The notes under the pieces were generated by a model, which saw nothing but the letters and a program-made list of their open reading frames with translations, was not told the DNA's origin and searched no databases. Made by a program: the position numbers and the translations under genes. A DNA stretch of 6,376 nt, taken from contig USPB01000114.1 in assembly GCA_900556405.1 (NCBI GenBank), positions 1 through 6,376 on the forward strand, given 5' to 3'. Shown here piece by piece: positions 1 through 6,305 of this stretch (position 1 is its first letter; every line of letters begins with the position of its first letter). This DNA is from an uncultured Actinomyces sp. Its GTDB lineage: Bacteria; Actinomycetota; Actinomycetes; Actinomycetales; Actinomycetaceae.

Positions 1-503
1 GTCAGACGGTCGTCTACCCGCACCACGGCGCAGCCACGATCGAAGAGGTCATGACGCGCACCATTCGTGGTGAGGAGCGGACGTACCTGAAGCTGCGTGT
101 GAACCAGGGTGACCTCGAGATTCAGGTGCCCGCCGAAAATGTTGACATGGTCGGCGTTCGTGACATCGTCGACGAGGATGGCCTCGAAGAGGTCCTGTCC
201 GTCCTGCGCGCCCCCTACATTGAGGAGCCGACCAACTGGTCGCGTCGTTTCAAGGCGAACCAGGAGAAGATCGCCACCGGTGACATCGTGAAGGTCGCCG
301 AGGTCGTGCGCGACCTGACCCGCCGCGATGACCTGAAGAAGCTGTCCACGGGTGAGAAGCGCATGCTGACGAAGGCCCGCGGGATCCTCACCTCCGAGCT
401 GGCCCTGGCACGCAATATCGAAAAGTCTGCTGCCGCCGAGCGCCTCGATTCCGTCCTGGCTGAGGGCCGCATCGAAGTCGAAGAAGATGCCGTCGCAGAG
501 TGA
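1..503 (+). CDS. carD: CarD family transcriptional regulator (5' end outside the window)
   Basis: CarD binds the RNA polymerase beta subunit and upstream promoter DNA, stabilising open complexes, notably at rRNA promoters; in mycobacteria it is essential. The reading frame is open from base 3 (QTVVYPHHGAATIEE...), before the first internal ATG at 51, so the true start lies upstream. Compared from memory with M. tuberculosis CarD (162 aa), the first visible residue matches position 7, so about six residues are missing. The match runs without gaps through the RNAP-interaction domain (VYPHHGAA, TRTI-GE, QGDLE) into the helical DNA-binding domain (VLRAPYIEEPTNWSRR, EKRMLTKAR). The conserved Trp of PTNWSRR (Mtb W85; codon 237-239) is present. 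Arg25 is kept, but the position of Mtb Arg47 is Gln here. The tail is acidic (EVEEDAVAE) and slightly longer than in Mtb. The stop TGA overlaps the start of ispD. Family assignment is very secure. Confidence 0.96.
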   Translation, partial: QTVVYPHHGAATIEEVMTRTIRGEERTYLKLRVNQGDLEIQVPAENVDMVGVRDIVDEDGLEEVLSVLRAPYIEEPTNWSRRFKANQEKIATGDIVKVAEVVRDLTRRDDLKKLSTGEKRMLTKARGILTSELALARNIEKSAAAERLDSVLAEGRIEVEEDAVAE

Positions 504-1197
504 CGCTCGCGCCGTCCTGACGGCCGCCGGCTCCGGCTCTCGCCTCGGCTGCGAGGGCCCGAAAGCACTCGTTGAACTCTCGGGTCGCCCCCTTGTCTGG
601 TGGGCGGCCCGCGGCCTACGCGCCGGGGGAGTGGGTGCGATCGTTGTGACGGCCCCGGCCTCGTCGATCGAGGAATTTCGCTCCGCCCTGTCCGATATCG
701 ACGACCTCACCGTCGTCGTCGGCTCCGAGCGTTCGCGTCAGGAGTCCGTGGCCCTGGGACTTGCTGCTCTCGGGCAGTGCGAGGCGGACACGGTCGTCCT
801 CGTGCATGACGCGGCGCGCCCCCTGACGCCCCCGCAGGTCACCGAACGCGTCATTGATGCAGTGCGCGGCGGCGCGGGTGCCGTCATCCCCGTCCTGCCC
901 GTCACCGACACCCTCAAGACCGTGGATGCTTCCGGCGTGGTCGTCGGTACCCCTCGCCGCTCCGACATGGTGGCCGTGCAGACCCCGCAGGGTTTCCGCT
1001 GGGATGTTCTCATTCGCGCGCACGAGGCGGGCGCCTCTCTGGGTGCGGACGAGGCCCGGGCGGCCACGGACGACGCCGGCCTCGTCGAGGCGATCGGGGC
1101 CGCCGTGCACACGGTCGCGGGCGACGAACGCTCCATGAAGGTCACGCGCCCCCTTGACCTAGCGCTTGCGCGCCTCCTCGCTGCCGAAGAAGCCTAG
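487..1197 (+). CDS. ispD: 2-C-methyl-D-erythritol 4-phosphate cytidylyltransferase
   Basis: IspD is a cytosolic enzyme that transfers CMP from CTP to MEP, giving CDP-methylerythritol, the third step of the MEP isoprenoid pathway. The 236-aa length is normal. Family motifs appear in order: nucleotide-binding loop LTAAGSGSRLG with PKAL (residues 11-28, catalytic-type Arg19 and Lys26), GSERSRQESV (79-88), HDAARP (107-112, metal-binding-type Asp108), TDTLK (140-144), VQTPQGF (164-170), ATDDA (193-197) and GDERSMKVTRPLDL (212-225, Lys218). No key residue is missing. The ATG at 487 lies inside carD, giving a 17-bp overlap in a different frame; only a weak GAAGAAG lies directly upstream, so translational coupling to carD is likely. 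carD-ispD is a known actinobacterial arrangement (as in M. tuberculosis). ispF, which follows there, is absent; a convergent gene shares the stop region instead. Confidence 0.96.
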   Translation: MPSQSDARAVLTAAGSGSRLGCEGPKALVELSGRPLVWWAARGLRAGGVGAIVVTAPASSIEEFRSALSDIDDLTVVVGSERSRQESVALGLAALGQCEADTVVLVHDAARPLTPPQVTERVIDAVRGGAGAVIPVLPVTDTLKTVDASGVVVGTPRRSDMVAVQTPQGFRWDVLIRAHEAGASLGADEARAATDDAGLVEAIGAAVHTVAGDERSMKVTRPLDLALARLLAAEEA

Positions 1198-2021
1198 CGG
1201 ACGTCCGGGTCCTGTCCTCGCAGGAGGGCTCGCACCACGTCGACGCCGGTCTCGGTGCCGAGAACGCGCCGCCGCCGGGGGTTGGAGGCGAAATAGTCAA
1301 TAAGTCGCTCGAGCGCGACGTAGGAGAACCCCGGGTCGCTGAAGCGAAGCCATAGGACGCCATCTTCGCCATCCTTGGTGCAGTGAATGGCGGTCGCTCC
1401 CTTGATGGTCTCACCCATGCCAACGATATAGCTCCAGGCGACCGTCTCGATACGAGGGACGAAGTCTTTCTCGGCGATTGCGAAACCCTCGGGGACGAGA
1501 ACAATCATTTGCACATGTGCGCCATGTTCACGCGGAAAGTAAACTTCTGGGACTTTCACGAGGAGATAGATGATGAAAAAGCCCGTGCCGAGCGACATGA
1601 GGAAACCATTTTTTGTGCTCGAGGAGAATGCGAGAGGAATGAGGGAGATAGCAATGCCGCTCAATCCCCATGCGATGCCGGCAGCGCGACTCCGGGCAAA
1701 TGTGGTGTCCCCTGTGATCATCAGCTCGGTGACCGTGCGGTCCTCCTGGCGCGACGTAGTGGCAGTGACCCTCGGCGGGCGGCTGGGTGCTCGCACGTAG
1801 GCAACGGCGGCTGGAATGAAGGCGACGAGGAGAATGCAGACGATAGCGAGTCCGTAACGCAGGCCGAGGGTGGGGAAGCCGAGTGTGATGAGGGCAGCGA
1901 GGACAAGTGCTGCCGCGAGTCCGGCGGCATACAAGCACGCGGGGACGATCCATGCTCGTCGCATGATGGCGTCTGCTTGGCTCGGGGTCAGGGGTCGGCG
2001 GATGAGCGTCAGGGGGAGCAT
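1194..2021 (-). CDS. uncharacterised four-helix membrane protein (paralogue of the gene just upstream of it)
   Basis: I do not recognise a named family. The 275-aa product has four probable membrane helices at about residues 24-46, 54-77, 112-132 and 139-157. A mostly cytosolic C-terminal part (about 168-275) follows. Its strand pattern, including VLVPEGFAI, ETVAWSYIVG and GVLWLRF, resembles small PH-like domains attached to membrane helices, and it ends in an amphipathic region (LERLIDYF...LGTETG). This tail matches the neighbouring protein at 13 of 33 positions by hand alignment, so the two are probably paralogues. The ATG at 2019-2021 follows the neighbour's stop after three bases, in the same frame, with only a weak ribosome site, so coupled translation is likely. 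Its TAG stop shares the bases CTAG with the ispD stop. Sampled GC is low (28/60 at 1561-1620). ATG at 1962-1964 is an alternative start but also lacks a ribosome site. Confidence 0.8.
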   Translation of the reverse strand: MLPLTLIRRPLTPSQADAIMRRAWIVPACLYAAGLAAALVLAALITLGFPTLGLRYGLAIVCILLVAFIPAAVAYVRAPSRPPRVTATTSRQEDRTVTELMITGDTTFARSRAAGIAWGLSGIAISLIPLAFSSSTKNGFLMSLGTGFFIIYLLVKVPEVYFPREHGAHVQMIVLVPEGFAIAEKDFVPRIETVAWSYIVGMGETIKGATAIHCTKDGEDGVLWLRFSDPGFSYVALERLIDYFASNPRRRRVLGTETGVDVVRALLRGQDPDVR

Positions 2022-2024
2022 GGG

Positions 2025-2801
2025 CTAGCCTGCCGTCAGGATGTCGGTGACGAGCTGCGGCCCCTGCGGTGTTCCGAGCGTTGCTCGATCCTCGGGATGG
2101 GCGACAAAATGGTTGATGAGCCGCGCGAGTTGCCAGTAGCAGATGGGCATCCCCCTCATCTCGAAAACGAACGCATCCTCGGAGTCTCGGGTGGATACGT
2201 GCATCAACTGATGCGGTTCATTGGCGGCGACGAAAAGCTCAAAACCCTCAATCTGGGGATTGCGATCCCAACGGATACGTGTCGGGTTGTCCTGCAGGAG
2301 GGGCTGAATTGACAGGTGATCGGGGCTAAACGTGATCATCGGTGACCGGTGGATGCGTGAGGGACGATACTCCGTCATCTTGAGCATCGTGTATCCGAGG
2401 AATGAATACGAAAAGCCGAGGATCAGGCCGCTGATGGCGTCTGGATGGATGAGGAACAGAAGGAGGGCGATGGGGCCGCAGCTCATCAAGAAAAAAGAGC
2501 TGATCGACGAAACATAGAAGGGAAAAACAAAGGGGTAGAGAGCGAGCCCTTCCGGCTCGACGTGCACGAGGATCCCCCGGCGCTGTCGAGCGATCTCGGC
2601 GAGGCCAAGAGTGAGGAAAGTGAGCGCGAGGAGAATCGGGACTGCGACGAAAAAGAACGTGTAGGCGATTGGAAAAACGCCACGCATGCAGAAAAAGAAA
2701 ACTGCAAAACCAGCGCAAATGGCGGCGGTAACAAAGGACGTGCGCGCCTGCGACAGTCGTTCGTCCGCATCGGACACGCTACGCAGTGATTGCTGTGCCA
2801 T
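2025..2801 (-). CDS. uncharacterised four-helix membrane protein with PH-like C-terminal part
   Basis: The function is unknown. From the chosen start the product is 258 aa. It has two hydrophobic hairpins (about residues 23-39/44-68 and 93-118/122-140), a short loop between them with HVEPEGLAL, and a C-terminal soluble region (about 155-258). That region contains MITFSPDHLSI and RIRWDRN, a beta pattern like membrane-associated PH-like domains, then LARLINHF and TLGTPQG, which recur in the downstream paralogue. The start is the second of two adjacent ATGs: a perfect AAGGAGG lies six bases ahead of it, but only three ahead of the first (2802-2804). An upstream in-frame ATG at 2832-2834 has no such support and would add the unlikely MLMCCPGRRP. 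It is the first gene of a two-gene minus-strand unit, divergent from the transporter. Sampled GC is moderate (31/60 at 2461-2520). Confidence 0.8.
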   Translation of the reverse strand: MAQQSLRSVSDADERLSQARTSFVTAAICAGFAVFFFCMRGVFPIAYTFFFVAVPILLALTFLTLGLAEIARQRRGILVHVEPEGLALYPFVFPFYVSSISSFFLMSCGPIALLLFLIHPDAISGLILGFSYSFLGYTMLKMTEYRPSRIHRSPMITFSPDHLSIQPLLQDNPTRIRWDRNPQIEGFELFVAANEPHQLMHVSTRDSEDAFVFEMRGMPICYWQLARLINHFVAHPEDRATLGTPQGPQLVTDILTAG

Positions 2802-2807
2802 CATCGG

Positions 2808-2814
2808 CCTCCTT
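2808..2814 (-). promoter_or_regulatory. strong Shine-Dalgarno site that sets the start of the membrane-protein gene
   Basis: On the minus strand the bases read AAGGAGG, a full match to the anti-Shine-Dalgarno core. Six bases separate it from the ATG at 2799-2801 and three from the ATG at 2802-2804. The spacing favours the downstream ATG of this ATGATG pair. It is by far the best ribosome site among the minus-strand genes of the window. Confidence 0.8.
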
Positions 2815-2906
2815 CCCGGGCAACACATCAGCATATGGCATGCGGTCAGATCGCGCTGGCGGTTCCCCGGCCTCGTTCCGGGGGCGGCCCGAGGAGAGCG
2901 TCACAC

Positions 2907-2926
2907 GTGAAACGTGGTAGTTTCAC
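2907..2926. promoter_or_regulatory. perfect 7-bp inverted repeat, candidate operator
   Basis: GTGAAAC (2907-2913) and GTTTCAC (2920-2926) form a perfect inverted repeat around a six-base spacer. The site lies in the 176-bp gap between the divergent membrane-protein gene and the transporter gene, 51 bases before the transporter ATG and about 105 from the minus-strand start. A short direct repeat ACGTG (2905-2909 and 2912-2916) overlaps the left arm. The size, symmetry and place fit a binding site for a dimeric repressor, but no regulator gene is in the window and the owner is unknown. A TAGTTT at 2918-2923 could be a weak -10 element for the transporter, with no convincing -35. The spacing suits an operator better than a terminator, as there is no T-run and no upstream gene on either strand ends nearby. 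Confidence 0.5.
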
Positions 2927-2962
2927 CCTGGACGCACACGCGCCACCGAGCACTCCCCACCG

Positions 2963-2968
2963 AAGGAG
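2963..2968 (+). promoter_or_regulatory. Shine-Dalgarno site of the MFS transporter gene
   Basis: AAGGAG lies nine bases before the ATG at 2978-2980, an acceptable distance. It supports that start over later in-frame ATGs inside the conserved N-terminal region. Confidence 0.75.
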
Positions 2969-2977
2969 CCCGATTCC

Positions 2978-4327
2978 ATGAGCACAACGCCCGCCGCCCG
3001 CCGCCGCGTGATCACGCGCCAAGTCGTCGAATGGGCGGCCTGGGACTGGGGCAGTGCCGCCTTCAACGCGGTCGCCACGACCTTCGTGTTCACGACGTAC
3101 CTGACCAGCGACGGTGTCTTCACCGACTCGGGTACGGCCTCGACCTGGCTCAGCAACGGCATGACGATCGCGGGCCTGTTCATCGCCCTCCTCGCCCCCA
3201 TCACGGGTCAGCGTGCCGATCGACGAGGCCGGGGCGGAGTCTGGCTCGGATGGTTCACCGGGCTGGTCGTCGCCTGTATGCTCGCCATGTACTTCGTGCA
3301 CCCTGAGTCGGTCCTCGGTCCTCAGGGTGCCCTCATGCTCGGCATCGCCCTGCTGGGCCTGGGTAACGTGTTCTTCGAGTTCGCGTCCGTGAACTACAAC
3401 GCGATGCTGAACCATCTGGGCGAGAAGGAGGACCGCGGCAAGATCTCGGGCTTCGGCTGGGCGTCCGGCTACATCGGCGGCATCGTCCTGCTGCTCATCC
3501 TCTACGTGGGCCTCATCGGCGCGAACCTGCTGGGCGTGCCCACGGACGAGTACCTGCCCATCCGAATCTCCATGGTGATCGCTGCCCTGTGGTTCGGCGG
3601 CTTCGCGATCCCCGTCATCCTCCACCCGCCGCTGCCCAAGAAGGTCCACACCGGCGGCGATCACGAGTCGATCATCGACTCCTACAAGCTCCTGTGGCGC
3701 ACGGTGCGCACCCTGAAGAACGAGGCCCCGCACACCCTCTTCTTCCTCATCGCCTCCGCCGTCTTCCGCGACGGCCTCGCCGGTGTCTTCACCTTCGGTG
3801 CGGTCCTAGCCAAGACCGCCTTCGGTTTCAGCGCCGGACAGGTCATGATCTTCGCGATCGCCGCGAACATCGTCGCCGGCCTCGCGACCGTCGCCTTCGG
3901 ATGGGTCGACGACAAGATCGGTCCGAAGAAGGTCATCATCCTGTCCCTGTGCGCGATGGTCGTCGCCGGCTTCGGCGTCTTCTTCCTGCACGCCCACGGC
4001 CCCATCGTCTTCTGGACCCTCGGCCTGACCCTGTGTGTCTTCGTCGGCCCCACCCAGTCCGCATCCCGCTCCTTCCTGTCGCGCATCATCCCCGCGGGCC
4101 GCGAGGGCGAGGTCTTCGGCCTCTACGCGACGACAGGCCGCGCCGTGTCCTTCATGGCGCCCGCGATGTACAGCCTCTTCCTCATGCTCGGCAAGCGCAT
4201 GACCCCCGCCGGAGCGGACTACACCTACTGGGGCATCCTCGGCATCATGCTGATTCTCGGCATCGGCCTGGCCCTCACGATCCCCGTGAAGGCAGACCGC
4301 GCGACCCTGCACCACATGGAGGGCTGA
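2978..4327 (+). CDS. MFS transporter, Atg22/UMF1-like family
   Basis: This 449-aa integral membrane protein has about twelve hydrophobic segments and a hydrophilic central loop (about residues 217-250), as expected for a major facilitator. The N-terminal WDWGSAAFN (22-30) is the hallmark of the family related to yeast vacuolar effluxer Atg22. Other signs are an MFS motif-A loop GQRADRRGRG (77-86), its second-half counterpart GWVDDKIGPKK (308-318), KISGFGWASGYIGG (155-168), and GPTQSASRSFLSRIIP (357-372) followed by GEVFGLYATTGR (377-388), all typical of bacterial members. Atg22 exports amino acids from the yeast vacuole, but the substrates of bacterial homologues are mostly unknown, so I assign none. 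An AAGGAG precedes the start. The gene stands alone, divergent from the membrane-protein pair and convergent with the propeller-protein gene. Its GC is high (40/60 at 3481-3540), like the housekeeping genes. Family is secure; substrate is not. Confidence 0.92.
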   Translation: MSTTPAARRRVITRQVVEWAAWDWGSAAFNAVATTFVFTTYLTSDGVFTDSGTASTWLSNGMTIAGLFIALLAPITGQRADRRGRGGVWLGWFTGLVVACMLAMYFVHPESVLGPQGALMLGIALLGLGNVFFEFASVNYNAMLNHLGEKEDRGKISGFGWASGYIGGIVLLLILYVGLIGANLLGVPTDEYLPIRISMVIAALWFGGFAIPVILHPPLPKKVHTGGDHESIIDSYKLLWRTVRTLKNEAPHTLFFLIASAVFRDGLAGVFTFGAVLAKTAFGFSAGQVMIFAIAANIVAGLATVAFGWVDDKIGPKKVIILSLCAMVVAGFGVFFLHAHGPIVFWTLGLTLCVFVGPTQSASRSFLSRIIPAGREGEVFGLYATTGRAVSFMAPAMYSLFLMLGKRMTPAGADYTYWGILGIMLILGIGLALTIPVKADRATLHHMEG

Positions 4328-4359
4328 GCTCCTCGACGAGGCGCCCGCGCCCGCGCGCG

Positions 4360-4402
4360 ACGTCCCCGGCGTAACCGAGTGATCCTCGGGTGTCGGGGAC
4401 GT
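4360..4402. terminator. long GC-rich hairpin, probable bidirectional terminator
   Basis: ACGTCCCCG (4360-4368) pairs perfectly with CGGGGACGT (4394-4402). Inside, CCGAG (4375-4379) pairs with CTCGG (4385-4389) around a five-base loop, with a few wobble pairs and a small bulge between the two stems. It sits 32 bases after the transporter stop and 14 bases after the stop of the convergent minus-strand gene, exactly where one structure could end both transcripts. There is no clear T-tract on either side, which is common for actinobacterial terminators but lowers certainty. Confidence 0.7.
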
Positions 4403-4416
4403 GTATGTCTGGGCTG

Positions 4417-6255
4417 TTACGACGAGGCCGGCACGAATGCTGTGAGTCCGCTGTCGGTCACGCCGATGATCATGTCGTCGAAGACCCACGTGGTCTTATC
4501 CATCGTATTGAGTTCGGATGACTTGTAGGTGAGCCCGTTGGTGATGTCGATGAAATACTTGCTCGTGTCCTCGCGATCAAAAGCGTCAATGTAGAGAGCT
4601 GATCCGTCGGCGCTGACGCGCAGCTGGCGTGGTTTCATCACGCAGTACTTGGTCGCGTAACGGCGAAGCTCCTCCGGGAGGTGGGTCTTACGCGTCGATC
4701 CGCCAGCGGAGAGAGTGGCCACAAGCATGCAGTCGTTGTCGCGGTCCAGTTTGACCGTACCGCTCGACCATTTCGCTTTCCCCTCAGTCATGTAGTTTTT
4801 CAGGCCTGAGATGCTCGGGTACGTCCCGTCATCACTGACCGTCGGCAGAAGAAGCATGCGCGGCGCGCTGAACGTGGACTGCAAGGTTCCGTCACTGTCG
4901 AAGAGAGAGCCATGCGACTTGACGTTGTCGAAGACGAGGTAACCATCGGACGCGACTTCGACGCTCGGGGACTGACTGTCTTCGTCTGAGTCGCTCAGGG
5001 TGGTCAGCTCGCCCGTATGGATGTGAATGATCTGGGGACGTTGCGAAAAGCGCGTCGGGAGCAGAACGGAGGTGTGTTCCCCGCTACCTGAGAGCGTGAA
5101 CTGAGAGGGCACGTAATCTAAGAAATGTTGCTCCAACCCGCTTTCACTCAGCTGCCCTGTTGGTGTTGTCCACAGGTGCGTCCATTCGCCGGACGCCCTC
5201 GTCCACCCGTTGCAGGTGGACGGTGGCGTACAGGTTACGAGGATGCCGTCGGCATATGCGAGGGGAAAAGCCGCACCCCAGGGGGCTTGGGTCTGCTCGC
5301 CGGTCGTCTTGTCGATGATGATGTCGCGGAAGAAGACGCTGTCGTCGCTCGAGACGAACGCGGGCGTGTAGGGGCTGGATACGTCACTCGCTGAGGGGCC
5401 GGTCGAAGACCATAGGAGGGCGGGTTGTTCCCCTGACACATCGTAGGCAGTGACGGTGACGGCTTGGCTCGCGTCGCCCTCGGGAGAGCCTGGACCGACG
5501 AGGTAGACGGTCGAACCGTCGACGTACACCTGGGGTGGGAGAGCGGAGTATTGCTCCGGAATGGGCAGCGTCCACGCGGTGGCCACGCCCGAGGCCCACT
5601 GAGGCGATATCGAGTGCGTGTTCGTGGCGCTCCCACGGTATCCGGGTGCGCGGGCGGGCAGGTTCGCCGCATGTTCGCGCGCACCCGTGCTCGTCGCGGT
5701 GGTGGAGTCCGCCGACGGCTTCGGCGAAGGCGTCGATGAGGACCCGAACAGGCCGGGAGCGAAGAGAACGATCCCAAAGTTGAGCGCGGCGACGCAGGCG
5801 AGCACGATCATAACGACGGACGGCTTGCGCTTGACAGCTGCCGTGTCGACCCTTGTCCCGGAGGACCCCGGCCCCGGGGCGTGGAGCGCCGTCGGCGTTG
5901 CATCGCCTTCGGGCTGCTCCTGGGACGAGGCCGTGGCGACGGTCGGGGAAGCGGTGTCGTTCGAGGTGGGCGCAGTCTCCTCCGAGGAGAGCCCGTCCGG
6001 CATAAGAGCGTCTTCGGGCAGGGCGGTGTCGGCCTCGTCAGTGAGCGACGATGGGGTCGCGGCGAGGAGATCATCCAAGTCCGGCAGCGGCGCCAACTCC
6101 GGCAGAGGCGCGAGGTCAGGCAGCGGCGTGAACCCGGGCAATTCCCCGAACTCGGGGAACTCGGGGACGTTTCCCTGCGGATCCGCGTTCGACGTATCGG
6201 AGGGGCGAGTGCGCGACTCGTCGTCGGAACCGCGGCGGAGGTCGTCGTTGTTCAT
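4417..6255 (-). CDS. membrane-anchored protein with proline-rich tail and extracellular beta-propeller-like domain
   Basis: No named family is recognised. The 612-aa product has three parts. Residues 1-145 are disordered, acidic and Pro/Ser/Thr-rich, with PEFPEFGELP (31-40) and three six-residue repeats of the form (T/A)PLP(D/E)L (43-60). A basic KRKP precedes one membrane helix (about 147-168). A Ser/Thr-rich stalk (171-200) and a roughly 400-residue domain follow. The Lys/Arg on the N-terminal side predicts a cytoplasmic tail and an extracellular C-terminus. That domain has recurring strands such as QVYVDGSTVYLVG, VSSDDSVFFRD, YADGILVTC, LRVSADGSALYIDAF and VFDDMIIGVTDSG, suggesting a seven- or eight-bladed propeller of WD40/PQQ type (inference). 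Cys342/348 and Cys509/538 could form disulfides. The start is forced, since an in-frame TAG lies at 6265-6267 and no start codon lies between; there is no clear ribosome site. A paralogue lies immediately upstream. Sampled GC varies from 27/60 (4501-4560) to 42/60 (6061-6120). Confidence 0.85.
   Translation of the reverse strand: MNNDDLRRGSDDESRTRPSDTSNADPQGNVPEFPEFGELPGFTPLPDLAPLPELAPLPDLDDLLAATPSSLTDEADTALPEDALMPDGLSSEETAPTSNDTASPTVATASSQEQPEGDATPTALHAPGPGSSGTRVDTAAVKRKPSVVMIVLACVAALNFGIVLFAPGLFGSSSTPSPKPSADSTTATSTGAREHAANLPARAPGYRGSATNTHSISPQWASGVATAWTLPIPEQYSALPPQVYVDGSTVYLVGPGSPEGDASQAVTVTAYDVSGEQPALLWSSTGPSASDVSSPYTPAFVSSDDSVFFRDIIIDKTTGEQTQAPWGAAFPLAYADGILVTCTPPSTCNGWTRASGEWTHLWTTPTGQLSESGLEQHFLDYVPSQFTLSGSGEHTSVLLPTRFSQRPQIIHIHTGELTTLSDSDEDSQSPSVEVASDGYLVFDNVKSHGSLFDSDGTLQSTFSAPRMLLLPTVSDDGTYPSISGLKNYMTEGKAKWSSGTVKLDRDNDCMLVATLSAGGSTRKTHLPEELRRYATKYCVMKPRQLRVSADGSALYIDAFDREDTSKYFIDITNGLTYKSSELNTMDKTTWVFDDMIIGVTDSGLTAFVPASS
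4471..4487. repeat. 17-bp direct repeat, copy 1 (3' end of propeller gene)
   Basis: The 17 bases here are identical to those at 6360-6376. On the minus strand they encode VFDDM in both proteins. The repeat marks the conserved C-terminus of two paralogous genes rather than a separate element, and the identity may continue past the window edge in the second copy. Confidence 0.85.
6076..6129 (-). repeat. three 18-bp imperfect tandem repeats coding (T/A)PLP(D/E)L
   Basis: Within the proline-rich tail of the propeller protein, three consecutive 18-base units encode TPLPDL, APLPEL and APLPDL (residues 43-60). The units differ at a few bases, several of them silent, so they are not very recent copies. 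Such a repeat could change in copy number between strains. It is a coding repeat, not a regulatory one. Confidence 0.8.
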
Positions 6256-6305
6256 GAGTTGTTTCTATGAGAGGGCAGTCGTGGTCTGGTCATAGGACGG
6301 TGATC
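6256..6305 (-). other. 50-bp spacer between tandem paralogous genes
   Basis: This short gap separates the end of the upstream paralogue from the start of the 612-aa gene. I see no clear terminator hairpin, no good -35/-10 pair and no Shine-Dalgarno core before the ATG at 6253-6255. A 6-bp inverted repeat (6265-6270 with 6290-6295) is present but could be chance. The two genes may be co-transcribed. Confidence 0.45.

Noticed and set aside
1383..2312. Long plus-strand open frame (309 codons) across both membrane-protein genes
   Set aside because: It is antisense to two genes with clear hydrophobic helices and paralogy. Its product is hydrophilic with no recognisable domain, and it crosses a gene boundary.
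2832..2834. Upstream ATG as start of the first membrane-protein gene
   Set aside because: It lacks a ribosome site and adds a Cys/Arg/Pro-rich leader, while AAGGAGG is well placed for the ATG at 2799-2801.
2846..3733. Minus-strand open frame (295 codons) opposite the transporter
   Set aside because: The product is a low-complexity Asp/Glu/Arg/Gly/His-rich translation, typical of the antisense strand of a high-GC gene. The opposite strand has conserved MFS motifs.
4331..4341. Palindrome CCTCGACGAGG just after the transporter stop
   Set aside because: With one central base it cannot form a hairpin loop. The larger hairpin at 4360-4402 is the better terminator.
3589..4374. Plus-strand open frame (261 codons) within the transporter in another frame
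   Set aside because: The Arg/Pro/His-rich product is a frame-shadow of the transporter gene and has no start-site support.
5618..6295. Plus-strand open frame (225 codons) opposite the propeller-protein tail
   Set aside because: Its Ser/Gly repeats simply mirror the proline-rich repeats on the coding strand; it has no ribosome site or family signal.
6265..6295. 6-bp inverted repeat CTATGA/TCATAG before the propeller gene
   Set aside because: The arms are short with a 19-base gap, expected by chance; no promoter or terminator context supports it.
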